A DNA stretch of 8,513 nt. Source: Sphingomonadales bacterium. GTDB taxonomy: Bacteria; Pseudomonadota; Alphaproteobacteria; Sphingomonadales; Sphingomonadaceae. The number at the start of each line of letters is the position of its first letter. The first letter of the stretch is position 1. Of the stretch, positions 1-5,533 are shown piece by piece. The position numbers and the translations under genes are program-made. The stretch lies in assembly GCA_018971065.1 (NCBI GenBank), contig JAGWVC010000135.1:1-8513 (forward strand), given 5' to 3'. The notes beneath the pieces were generated by a model. The model saw only the letters and a list, made by a program, of their open reading frames with translations, was not told the DNA's origin and made no database searches.

Positions 1-252
1 GGCTTCCAGCTCGGCACCGAAACCCCGCAAAGCGCGATCATCTCGGTGATCATGCCCGACCTCGAACGCGGCGCGGCGATGTGGGAAGCGCTGATGCGCG
101 AGGGTCTGTACGTCAACCTGGCCCGCCCGCCGGCAACCCCGGCGGGCATGACCCTGCTGCGCTGCTCGCTGTGCGCCGAACACTCGGCCGATCAGGTGCA
201 GACCATCATCGGCATGTTCGAACGCGCCGGTAAGGCCGTGGGAATCATCTGA
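1..252 (+). CDS. spt: Serine palmitoyltransferase, C-terminal part (5' end outside window)
   Basis: The frame is open from the first base and encodes the last 83 residues of a protein of about 420. Serine palmitoyltransferase condenses L-serine with palmitoyl-CoA, using pyridoxal phosphate, to give 3-ketodihydrosphingosine, the first step of sphingolipid synthesis. In sphingomonads it is a soluble homodimer of the alpha-oxoamine synthase family. The visible part is the small C-terminal domain. Landmarks shared with the Sphingomonas enzyme, from memory of that sequence, are LGTET near the left edge, GLYVN-ARPPATPAG in the middle, LLRCS-CAEH, and a QT-GMF-AG-AVG ending. The PLP-binding lysine and active-site core lie upstream and are not visible. 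The TGA stop at 250-252 is followed at once by a large inverted repeat that could also affect the 3' end of this transcript. Other alpha-oxoamine synthases (BioF, Kbl, HemA) fit the ending much less well. Confidence 0.93.
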   Translation, partial: GFQLGTETPQSAIISVIMPDLERGAAMWEALMREGLYVNLARPPATPAGMTLLRCSLCAEHSADQVQTIIGMFERAGKAVGII

Positions 253-253
253 A

Positions 254-323
254 GTATTGAAAACAGGGGATTTATCCTGCATTCTTGAATTTTCCGAAAA
301 TGCAGGATAAATCTTTTCAATGC
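254..323 (+). promoter_or_regulatory. Long inverted repeat covering the nucleotidyltransferase start codon
   Basis: Two perfect arm pairs are nested here. The inner arms are 15 bases each, GATTTATCCTGCATT at 269-283 and its complement at 299-313, around a 15-base loop. The outer arms are 8 bases each, ATTGAAAA at 256-263 and TTTTCAAT at 314-321; a 5-base bulge (264-268) on the left side separates them from the inner arms. A 255-322 wobble and a 254-323 pair extend it further. The right arm holds both the only Shine-Dalgarno-like AGGA (304-307) and the ATG (320-322). In a read-through transcript from spt the ribosome site would be buried; on DNA the arms could be a dimeric-repressor operator. 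The four T at 314-317 after the inner stem also allow a weak terminator for spt, though the stem is AT-rich. The structure is seen directly; its role is inferred. Confidence 0.6.
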
Positions 324-1300
324 AGTCGGTTAAACTCTTTTCTGACGAGCAACTGCGGGCGCTCGTGAACCTGCGTCTGCGCTATGAGGTCCAGATCGAG
401 GCAGAGCGGGCGCTTGCCGCGTTGCCGTACAATCTCGTCAGCAAGACGGTGGGCGGGCGCGCATACCTCTATGAAGCGATAGACCGGGCCAACAACGCCA
501 AGAGCCTGGGGCCGATGACCCCCGAACTGGAAACGCGCCTCAGCGAATACCGCGAGCAACGCGCGGATCTTCAGGCGCGGCGCGAATCGGCGAAGTCCCT
601 GGTTGACGAATCCGCCCGGCTGGGGCGGGCGTTGCGTCTGCCGATGCTCTCCAGCGCGGCGGGGGGACTGCTGCGCGAGATCGATGCGCGGGGATTGCTG
701 GATGGCACGCTGCTGGTGGTTGGAACCAATTGTCTACCGGCCTATTGCGCCGAGGCGGCAGGGATCATTCGCGACGCGCCTGACGAAACCGAGGATTTCG
801 ATCTGGCCTGGGTGGCGGAAGCCGAAGCGCGGGAGGCAAAGCTCTGGGCCGCGTTGAAGGCAGTTGACCGTACGTTCGTGGTCAACGCCGAGCGCGACTT
901 CCAGGCGCGCAATGCCCGCGCCTACGAGGTCGAGCTGCTGGTGGCGCCGTCGCGCGCGGCAACGATGGCGCGACGCGAGCGCCCGCGCCCGGTGCCGATG
1001 CCCGAACAGGAATGGCTGCTGCCGGGGCGGCGGGTCGATCAGGTCGTGCCGTGTCGGGACGGCACGGCAGCGCGGTTGGTGGTGCCTGATCCGCGCTGGT
1101 TCGCCTTGCACAAGCTGTGGTTGGCGGACAAGCCGACACGCGATCCGCTGAAGCGGCCCAAGGATCGGCGGCAAGGCAAGGCGCTGCTTGATGCCGTGGC
1201 CGAGGCCATGCCGCATTACCCGTTGGACGATGCGTTTCGCGATGGCTTGCCCGGTGAGCTGTCACCCTATTTCGACACGTGGTCGCAAGGCCGGGCCTGA
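320..1300 (+). CDS. GSU2403-family nucleotidyltransferase-fold protein
   Basis: This 326-residue protein has the layout of the GSU2403-type nucleotidyltransferase-fold family (PF12281-like, recognised from motifs only). Residues 1-110 form a helical N-terminal region with the family-like KSLG and charged ETRLSEYREQRADLQ stretches. The NTase core begins near 130: VVGTN-LPAY (133-142) matches the G-T/S helix-start motif, TEDFDL (157-162) supplies the acidic pair D159-x-D161, and E205 in YEVELL is the likely third metal ligand. A C-terminal PDPRWFALHKLWL (256-268) plus KRPKDRRQGKA (278-288) is characteristic of the family. The expected chemistry is transfer of a nucleotide to a protein, RNA or small molecule; the substrate is unknown. 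Some relatives in the wider NTase superfamily are toxins, but no partner gene is adjacent. The ATG at 320 is chosen because the family-like N-terminus starts there; its AGGA is 12 bases away, which is long. TTA and TTG codons are commoner than in the neighbours, hinting at separate ancestry. Confidence 0.85.
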   Translation: MQSVKLFSDEQLRALVNLRLRYEVQIEAERALAALPYNLVSKTVGGRAYLYEAIDRANNAKSLGPMTPELETRLSEYREQRADLQARRESAKSLVDESARLGRALRLPMLSSAAGGLLREIDARGLLDGTLLVVGTNCLPAYCAEAAGIIRDAPDETEDFDLAWVAEAEAREAKLWAALKAVDRTFVVNAERDFQARNARAYEVELLVAPSRAATMARRERPRPVPMPEQEWLLPGRRVDQVVPCRDGTAARLVVPDPRWFALHKLWLADKPTRDPLKRPKDRRQGKALLDAVAEAMPHYPLDDAFRDGLPGELSPYFDTWSQGRA

Positions 1301-1301
1301 T

Positions 1302-1850
1302 TCAGCCGTGCGCGCCCCTGCTGCGCGGCACCGGCGGGCGGTGGTAGGAGACGTCGTTGCGGTCGCGGGTGGCCTGGCACGGTTCCTCGGCGGTGTACGA
1401 CGACGGCATGTTCCTCTGCCCCGGCGATTCGGGCAGGTCATACGTGCCCTCGATGATCGTCACGCGGTTGGCGATGCGCCATTCGCCGTTGCGGCGCTGG
1501 AAATGGTCGATGTACCGGCCGACCGAGCCGAAATGCGGCGGGTTCTTCGCGATGCCGGTGAACTGGTAGTAGGTCTCGGTATAGGCGTCGTCGCCAGCCA
1601 GCTCGCAGAAATGGTTCAGGATCGCGTGCTGGGTCGATTCGAACGCCAGCGAGGTGCCGTCGGCCCAGGGAATGAACTGGTCGGGGTGGCCGACGAAGTG
1701 GCCATGATCCTCGGTGGCGTCGTCCCAATAGCATGATCGCGCCAGTTCGTTGTCCAGCCGGTCCAGCCCGCGCCCATAGCGCAGCATGACCTCGTGAATC
1801 TCGTGCTTGTCCAGCATCGCGCGCAGTTTGGCTTCGAGAGTGGTGTCCAT
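1302..1850 (-). CDS. SnoaL-like / NTF2-fold protein (nuclear transport factor 2 family)
   Basis: The product has 182 residues. Residues about 5-140 carry the SnoaL_4-type cone fold: an N-terminal helix pair (HEIHEVMLRYGRGLDRLD, 16-33), then FESTQHAILNH (70-80), and a strand pair ending GRYIDHFQRRNGEWRIANR (111-129). Such small proteins act as isomerases, cyclases, dehydratases or small subunits on hydrophobic ring substrates, and often sit beside Rieske oxygenases in sphingomonad clusters. No single function can be assigned. It is the last gene of the operon that starts with the TfdA-like dioxygenase. Its ATG is 4 bases after the hydrolase-fold gene stop, and a GAAGGA ribosome site (complement of 1859-1864, 8 bases from the ATG) lies inside that gene, so the two are probably translationally coupled. 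The last ten or so residues (rich in R, P, G, S) look unlike domain sequence and abut the convergent nucleotidyltransferase gene with one base between the stops. Confidence 0.87.
   Translation of the reverse strand: MDTTLEAKLRAMLDKHEIHEVMLRYGRGLDRLDNELARSCYWDDATEDHGHFVGHPDQFIPWADGTSLAFESTQHAILNHFCELAGDDAYTETYYQFTGIAKNPPHFGSVGRYIDHFQRRNGEWRIANRVTIIEGTYDLPESPGQRNMPSSYTAEEPCQATRDRNDVSYHRPPVPRSRGAHG
1305..1329 (+). terminator. Possible weak terminator hairpin at a convergent gene junction
   Basis: Five bases after the nucleotidyltransferase stop, GCCGTGCG (1305-1312) can pair with TGCGCGGC (1322-1329) around a 9-base loop, giving eight pairs of which two are G-U. It lies inside the last codons of the converging SnoaL-fold gene. 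There is no T run after it, so it would be at best a weak or Rho-assisted stop. The two wobbles become mismatches in the opposite RNA, so it favours the + strand transcript. Confidence 0.25.
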
Positions 1851-1854
1851 CGCT

Positions 1855-2721
1855 TCAGTCCTTCAGCCAGTCGATGATGTCGGGGGCCATCAATGGCCAG
1901 CGTTCGAAACGGCCGCGCCGGTTGGCAGGGTCGATCGGAAACGTGGAAACGTAGTTCCATTCCTGATCGCCCCACGGCGGCTCGCGGAAGGTGGAATTGG
2001 GCAGGATCTCGTGCAGCCATTCGCTGGTGCGTCGGGTGTGGGCCATGTCACTCTGCCCGCTGCGGAACAGCAGGATCGGCATGGTCAGCCTGGCCACGTC
2101 CTCGGGCGACATGCCGGGGACGGGGGTTTCGTCCGAATAGTTGAAAGCCTTGCCCCAGCGCTGCATGACCTCGATGTATTCCCACGGGTCCTGCGCCAGC
2201 AGGATGTCGCGGATGCGGGGGTTGCGGCTGATCTGATCGGCCCAGCTTGGCAATTGCACGACGGCTTCCATGCCACCTTTGGAGGCCGCGGCGATCTGGT
2301 CGCCGCAATAGAACCAGGCGAGGCCGGCGAGGCCGACCGGGCCGCCGCTGATCCACCACAGCACCATCTTGCGAACATTTTCCGGCATGCGGGCGGCGGC
2401 CATGAGGCTGACGCGCGAACCGGCGGAGCCGCCGACAAGCGCGACGTTCTTCAGCCCCAGCGCCCTGACGATGCCGACGAGGGCTTCGCAGTTCATCACC
2501 GATTCGGTGGGGGCGGTGAAGGCAATGTCGGAGGCGCCGCAGCCGGGGCGATCCCACATCAGCACGCGGTGGCCGGCATCGGCAAGGATTTGCGAGAGCT
2601 CGGGGACGCCGGCGGTATCGCGCGGGTAGCGGCCGCCCGGGGTGAGGACCAGCGGGGGGCCGTCCTCGGGGCCGATCAGTTCGTAATCGAGTTCGAGTCC
2701 GTTGACTTCGATGCGGGCCAT
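1855..2721 (-). CDS. Alpha/beta-hydrolase-fold protein
   Basis: The 288-residue length is normal for a single-domain alpha/beta hydrolase. The core is clear: LVLTPGG (24-30) forms the oxyanion-hole strand, HRVLMWDRPGCGAS (51-64) is the conserved strand-turn, and VGGSAGS (96-102) is the nucleophile elbow with Ser99. A cap-like region spans about 123-205. Asp225 in RSGQSD is the likely acidic residue. No histidine is found where the catalytic one normally sits: the last three are His51, His228 and His237, and the C-terminal segment reads EPPWGDQEW (247-255), with D where GH would be expected. Ester, lactone or C-C bond hydrolysis would be the usual role, but activity needs proof. The start is supported by GGGAGAG (complement of 2729-2735) 7 bases before the ATG. 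It is the middle gene of the tfdA-like operon, 85 bases after the dioxygenase and 4 before the SnoaL-fold gene. The substrate is unknown. Confidence 0.9.
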   Translation of the reverse strand: MARIEVNGLELDYELIGPEDGPPLVLTPGGRYPRDTAGVPELSQILADAGHRVLMWDRPGCGASDIAFTAPTESVMNCEALVGIVRALGLKNVALVGGSAGSRVSLMAAARMPENVRKMVLWWISGGPVGLAGLAWFYCGDQIAAASKGGMEAVVQLPSWADQISRNPRIRDILLAQDPWEYIEVMQRWGKAFNYSDETPVPGMSPEDVARLTMPILLFRSGQSDMAHTRRTSEWLHEILPNSTFREPPWGDQEWNYVSTFPIDPANRRGRFERWPLMAPDIIDWLKD

Positions 2722-2744
2722 CGTGGCGCTCTCCCGTGGGCTGG

Positions 2745-2786
2745 TTGCCCCGTGTCGTCCGGAGTGTTGTCCGAACGCCGGGGCAA
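2745..2786 (-). promoter_or_regulatory. Strong two-tier RNA hairpin inside the operon spacer
   Basis: Read on the - strand, the 42 bases fold completely: outer stem TTGCCCCG (2786-2779) with CGGGGCAA (2752-2745), a 1x3 internal loop, inner stem CGTTCGGA (2777-2770) with TCCGGACG (2763-2756) including one G-U pair, and a six-base loop. The wobble would be an A-C mismatch in the opposite RNA, so the fold suits the operon's own transcript. It lies 20 bases after the dioxygenase stop and 23 before the hydrolase-fold start. There is no U run after it, so a simple terminator is unlikely. An mRNA-stabilising or processing element that sets the ratio of the genes is the better guess. Confidence 0.5.
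2752..2775. repeat. Short tandem direct repeat, 2 x 12 bp
   Basis: GTGTCGTCCGGA (2752-2763) is followed directly by GTGTTGTCCGAA (2764-2775), identical at 10 of 12 positions. The two copies make up most of the inner part of the operon-spacer hairpin. They could be a remnant of a small duplication or two protein-binding half sites; nothing in the sequence decides this. Confidence 0.4.
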
Positions 2787-2806
2787 TACCAGTGACTTTG
2801 TGACGT

Positions 2807-3781
2807 TCAGGCGGTTTCGAGCAGGTTGCCGGCCTTGGTGCGGATGTCCCAGCGGCCCAGGCCGTAATCGCCCTTGATCGTGGTGCGGTACATCACCCGC
2901 ACGTCGGTGGGGTTGCTGCCCGAAACGCAGTGCAGCATCCGGGTGTTGTCCCAGATCAGCATGTCGCTGGGCTTCCACTTGTGGTGATAGCTGCACGTCG
3001 GCTCGCACGCGACGATCGCCTTGCACACCTCGTCCAGCAGCGCGTCGCCTTCGGGGGTCTCCTCGTTCAGGATGCCCTCGCACATGTACGGCGCCACGTG
3101 CAGGCACTTCTCGCCGGTGGCGCGCGTCCACACCGCGGGGTGAATGGCGCGGGCCATGTTCTCGGCCTGGTCGTTGAATTCCTGGCTGAACGGCTTGGGC
3201 TTGATCTCGCGGTAGTTCTCCGGAACCGCGTACTTGAGGTCGCTGTACTTCGTGCGCAGCGAATAGAGGATTTCCTTGCCCTCGATCCTGGCCAGCAGGT
3301 CCTTCGGCAGCATGTTGTACAGCGCGATGCCGTCCATGAAGCCGGTGATGCCACCTTCCTCGACGATCTGCATCGCGCGCAGCACCCCGGCGCGGTTCAG
3401 CTCGTCGTTATAGGCATGGTCGAAGTGCCAGGGCAGCCAGTGAGTCAACTGCTTGCCGTTGATCTCGACAATGCCGCTGTTGTCCAGCCGGGCGGAAATC
3501 TCCACCACGCCGGGCATCCGGTCGCCATCGACGCGGGTCACGCCCTTCACCGGATGCTCCTTCAGCGGCCCGAAGCACGACGACAGCGCAAGCTGCATCG
3601 CGTCCGAATTCTCGACGTTCTCGAACACGATCATGCCGTGCTGGATGAACAGCCGGTCGATCTCGTCGCGAATCGTGGCATCCTTCAGGATTTCGAGGGT
3701 GAGGCCGCCGATGCGCACGCCGAACGGCAGGTGCGCTTCCAGCGGACGGACATCGGCGAGAAGGGGGGACAAGGCAGACAT
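2807..3781 (-). CDS. TauD/TfdA-family 2-oxoglutarate-dependent dioxygenase
   Basis: The 324-residue protein belongs to the TauD/TfdA family of Fe(II) enzymes, which couple decarboxylation of 2-oxoglutarate to hydroxylation of a substrate, often breaking an ether, C-S or C-O bond. The metal triad is complete: H119-x-D121 in WHFDH and H284 in NTRMLHCVSG. Arg299 in VMYRTTIKGD is the expected 2-oxoglutarate anchor, and Thr146 in GGITGFMD matches the second cosubstrate contact. The N-terminal QHGMIVFENV (47-56) and FGPLKEHPVKG (70-80) are typical. Length is slightly above TauD (about 283). The frame is open far upstream, but that part lies antisense to the iclR gene; the ATG at 3781 is preceded by AGGAGAG (complement of 3786-3792) 4 bases away, so it is taken as the start. 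It heads the operon and is divergent from iclR, the likely regulator. The substrate cannot be named: 2,4-D, taurine and alkyl sulfate enzymes are all in this family. Confidence 0.92.
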   Translation of the reverse strand: MSALSPLLADVRPLEAHLPFGVRIGGLTLEILKDATIRDEIDRLFIQHGMIVFENVENSDAMQLALSSCFGPLKEHPVKGVTRVDGDRMPGVVEISARLDNSGIVEINGKQLTHWLPWHFDHAYNDELNRAGVLRAMQIVEEGGITGFMDGIALYNMLPKDLLARIEGKEILYSLRTKYSDLKYAVPENYREIKPKPFSQEFNDQAENMARAIHPAVWTRATGEKCLHVAPYMCEGILNEETPEGDALLDEVCKAIVACEPTCSYHHKWKPSDMLIWDNTRMLHCVSGSNPTDVRVMYRTTIKGDYGLGRWDIRTKAGNLLETA

Positions 3782-3860
3782 CAGGCTCTCCTGGCAACTT
3801 GCATTCGTGTTACATTGCGATATACAATGTCGGATAGTGACATGATACCGCGAGGGACGA
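3782..3860. promoter_or_regulatory. Divergent promoter region with two overlapping palindromes (likely IclR-family operator)
   Basis: The 79 bases between the dioxygenase and iclR start codons hold ACATTG (3812-3817) and its exact complement CAATGT (3825-3830) around a 7-base spacer. A second palindrome, ATGTC (3827-3831) with GACAT (3839-3843), also has a 7-base spacer and overlaps the first by four bases. IclR-family proteins commonly bind palindromes of about this size in their own divergent promoters. A candidate promoter for iclR is TTGCAT (3799-3804), 18 bases, TACAAT (3823-3828); its -10 lies in the first palindrome, which would suit autorepression. GAGGGA (3852-3857) is the iclR ribosome site. 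The promoter for the dioxygenase is not clear by eye. The palindromes are seen; the regulator assignment is inferred from position. Confidence 0.55.
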
Positions 3861-4580
3861 ATGGCGGTCAAGCGCAACCGCAGCGCCGGGCGGATGCTGG
3901 CGGTGTTCGAGGCTATCGCCAAGGCGCAGCCGCTGGGCGTCAGCGCGCTGGCGCGCGGGCTCGATGCCGACAAGAGCGCGGTCCAGCGCGACCTGATGAC
4001 GCTGGCCGACGCCGGCTGGATCGCGCAAGTGCCCGACGGCACCGGCTGGGAGCTGACCCCGCACGTGCTGACCCTGGCGCGGCCGCCGCATTCCAGCGCC
4101 AGCCTGCGGGTGCGCGCCCGGCCGGTGCTGGAACGGTTGCGGCGGCTGACCGGCGAGACCGCCTATCTGGCGGTGCCCGATGGCGATCATTTCGTCGTGG
4201 TCGATGCGGTGGAAAGCCCGCACCTGCTGCGCATGGTGCCGCCGGTGGGCATTGTCATCCCGATCGCGCGCAGCGCCACCGGGCGCGCGGTGCTGGCGGC
4301 GCTGCCCGAGGCGAATCGCGAAGCCGTGTTGGGTGAGCCAATCCCGGCGGCGCTGGCGGCGGAACTGGAACAGACCCGCGCGCGCGGCTATGCGATCAAC
4401 GATGGCGACATCGTCTCGGGCGCGCTGGCGATGGCGGCGCTGGTGCGTGGCGGTGATGGCACGGTGATCGGCAGCCTGGTGCTGACCGCCCCTGCCGAAC
4501 GCCTGCCCGAAGCGCAGCGCCCCGAAGCGGGCGAACTGCTGCGCGAGGCGGCGGCCGAACTGGAACCCGATTCGCGGTAA
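3861..4580 (+). CDS. IclR-family transcriptional regulator
   Basis: The product has 239 residues, close to the 240-280 usual for IclR regulators. Residues 8-66 form the winged helix: helix-turn-helix PLGVSALARGLDADKSAVQR (24-43) and wing GWIAQVPDGTGWELT (52-66). Residues 82-235 form the effector-binding domain, with TGETAYLAV (97-105), the characteristic SATGRAVLA (138-146), and RGYAINDGDIVSGALAMAA (175-193). In this family the C-terminal domain binds a small molecule, commonly an aromatic acid or a central-metabolism intermediate, and controls repression or activation. It is transcribed divergently from the TfdA-like operon, and the palindromes between them make control of that operon and of itself the natural guess. 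Whether it also controls the Rieske or dehydrogenase gene is open. Its stop is 12 bases from the stop of the convergent LytTR gene, with no clear terminator between. Confidence 0.92.
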   Translation: MAVKRNRSAGRMLAVFEAIAKAQPLGVSALARGLDADKSAVQRDLMTLADAGWIAQVPDGTGWELTPHVLTLARPPHSSASLRVRARPVLERLRRLTGETAYLAVPDGDHFVVVDAVESPHLLRMVPPVGIVIPIARSATGRAVLAALPEANREAVLGEPIPAALAAELEQTRARGYAINDGDIVSGALAMAALVRGGDGTVIGSLVLTAPAERLPEAQRPEAGELLREAAAELEPDSR

Positions 4581-4592
4581 TGCCGGTGCGGT

Positions 4593-5384
4593 TCAGCCCT
4601 GCCGCTCGCGCAGCCGCTCCGCCGCCCCGCGCGCGATCGGCACGCTGAGGCCGTTGACCAGCCGCACTTCCTGCTTCGTCCCCGCCGTCACCGCCTCGGC
4701 AATCGCGGCGCGCGCCACCCACCAGCTTCGGTGAGTCTGCACGCCGGGCACGCCGTCCATCTCGACGATGGCATCGCGCAGCCGCATCAGCAGCAGTTCG
4801 CTGTGGCCCTCGCCGTGAACGCGCACGTAATGGTCCTCGCTCTGCAGCGCCAGGATCGGCCCGTCGAACTGCCCCAGCCGCGCCCGCAGGCGGGTTTGGC
4901 CGGTGCGATCGGCCGCCAGCGCCGGCGCATCCGCCGCCTTGTCGCCACCCGCCGCCGCTCCCGACGCCTCGGGCCGCGCGAATTGCGCCAGATAGGCCTC
5001 GGCCTTGCCCGCCCACCACGCCACCGCGCCCACCGCCGCCGCGCACAGCAGCGTGAACGACAGCAGCCCCGCATAGCCGCCCAGCAGCCGCTCCTGCGGG
5101 GGCGAGGACCATCGCCACACCTGCGCCAGCGGGATCGCCGCCAGCACCATGCCCCAGAACACGATGGCCGACGCTGGCAGCCGCGTGCGCCACGCCAGCC
5201 AGCGCCAGCCCAGCATCATCGGCCGCATCGTCGCCCAGGCGCCGGTCATCAGTGCCCACCAGTGCCAGAACCGGTCCAGCCACGGCCCCATGCCATACGT
5301 GCCGAACGGCCCCATGAACGCCACCACGCCGGCCATCACCAGCACGGCCCACAGCTCCAGCAGGATGCGGCGCACCACCAACAC
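4593..5384 (-). CDS. Membrane-anchored LytTR-domain transcriptional regulator
   Basis: The 263-residue protein has a hydrophobic N-terminal half with about four membrane helices (roughly 8-25, 37-52, 70-89, 102-125), an Ala/Gly/Asp-rich linker (about 138-163) and a C-terminal LytTR DNA-binding domain (about 165-260). LytTR landmarks are ILALQSEDHYVRVH (177-190), LLLMRLRDAI (197-206), THRSWWVARAAI (217-228) and VRLVNGLSVPIARG (240-253). The LytTR domain binds DNA through beta strands, usually at direct repeats. No response-regulator receiver domain is present, so sensing probably comes from the membrane part; this architecture is common in sphingomonads. The start is GTG at 5384, supported by GAAAGG (complement of 5393-5398) 8 bases away; no ATG is available nearby. 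It lies between iclR and the Rieske gene and is divergent from the latter by 149 bases. Its targets are unknown, and a link to the catabolic genes rests on position only. Confidence 0.88.
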   Translation of the reverse strand: MLVVRRILLELWAVLVMAGVVAFMGPFGTYGMGPWLDRFWHWWALMTGAWATMRPMMLGWRWLAWRTRLPASAIVFWGMVLAAIPLAQVWRWSSPPQERLLGGYAGLLSFTLLCAAAVGAVAWWAGKAEAYLAQFARPEASGAAAGGDKAADAPALAADRTGQTRLRARLGQFDGPILALQSEDHYVRVHGEGHSELLLMRLRDAIVEMDGVPGVQTHRSWWVARAAIAEAVTAGTKQEVRLVNGLSVPIARGAAERLRERQG

Positions 5385-5400
5385 GTGTCCGGCCTTTCAA

Positions 5401-5415
5401 TTCACGAAGCGTGAA
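5401..5415. promoter_or_regulatory. Palindrome in the LytTR / Rieske divergent region
   Basis: TTCACG (5401-5406), AAG, CGTGAA (5410-5415) is a perfect six-base inverted repeat with a three-base centre, 16 bases upstream of the LytTR start and just beyond its ribosome site. LytTR proteins usually use direct repeats, so an unrelated dimeric regulator is as likely. The rest of the 149-base gap (5385-5533) shows no promoter I can defend; its only other clear element is GGGAGA (5522-5527), the Rieske ribosome site. Confidence 0.38.
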
Positions 5416-5533
5416 ATGCGGGAATACCCGATTTCCGTGGCTTTTCCAGCCCGTCGCGCGCGTCACGCATTCGCGGTTGCGGCCCCGTCCCGGCTTCGCC
5501 ACCAACCCGGCCACAACCAACGGGAGAACCACG

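Noticed and set aside
254..323. Inverted repeat as an insertion-sequence end or attachment site
   Set aside because: The two arms face each other with a short loop rather than flanking a gene, no matching copy is seen after the nucleotidyltransferase, and there is no transposase or target duplication.
1807..2877. Long + strand open frame opposite the hydrolase-fold gene
   Set aside because: It is antisense to a protein with clear fold motifs and ribosome site; its own translation is low-complexity and matches no family. Long shadow frames are expected at this GC content.
3782..4042. N-terminal extension of the TfdA-like frame to an upstream ATG
   Set aside because: The added 87 codons lie fully across the divergent promoter and antisense to iclR, and the internal ATG at 3781 has a strong ribosome site and the normal family start.
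2930..4336. Long + strand open frame across the dioxygenase and into iclR
   Set aside because: It is antisense to the dioxygenase with its full metal triad and runs out of frame through iclR; it has no recognisable domain.
5411..5533. Upstream GTG start for the Rieske gene
   Set aside because: The added 41 residues are Arg/Pro-rich and unlike the family, there is no ribosome site before the GTG, and GGGAGA sits correctly before the ATG at 5534.
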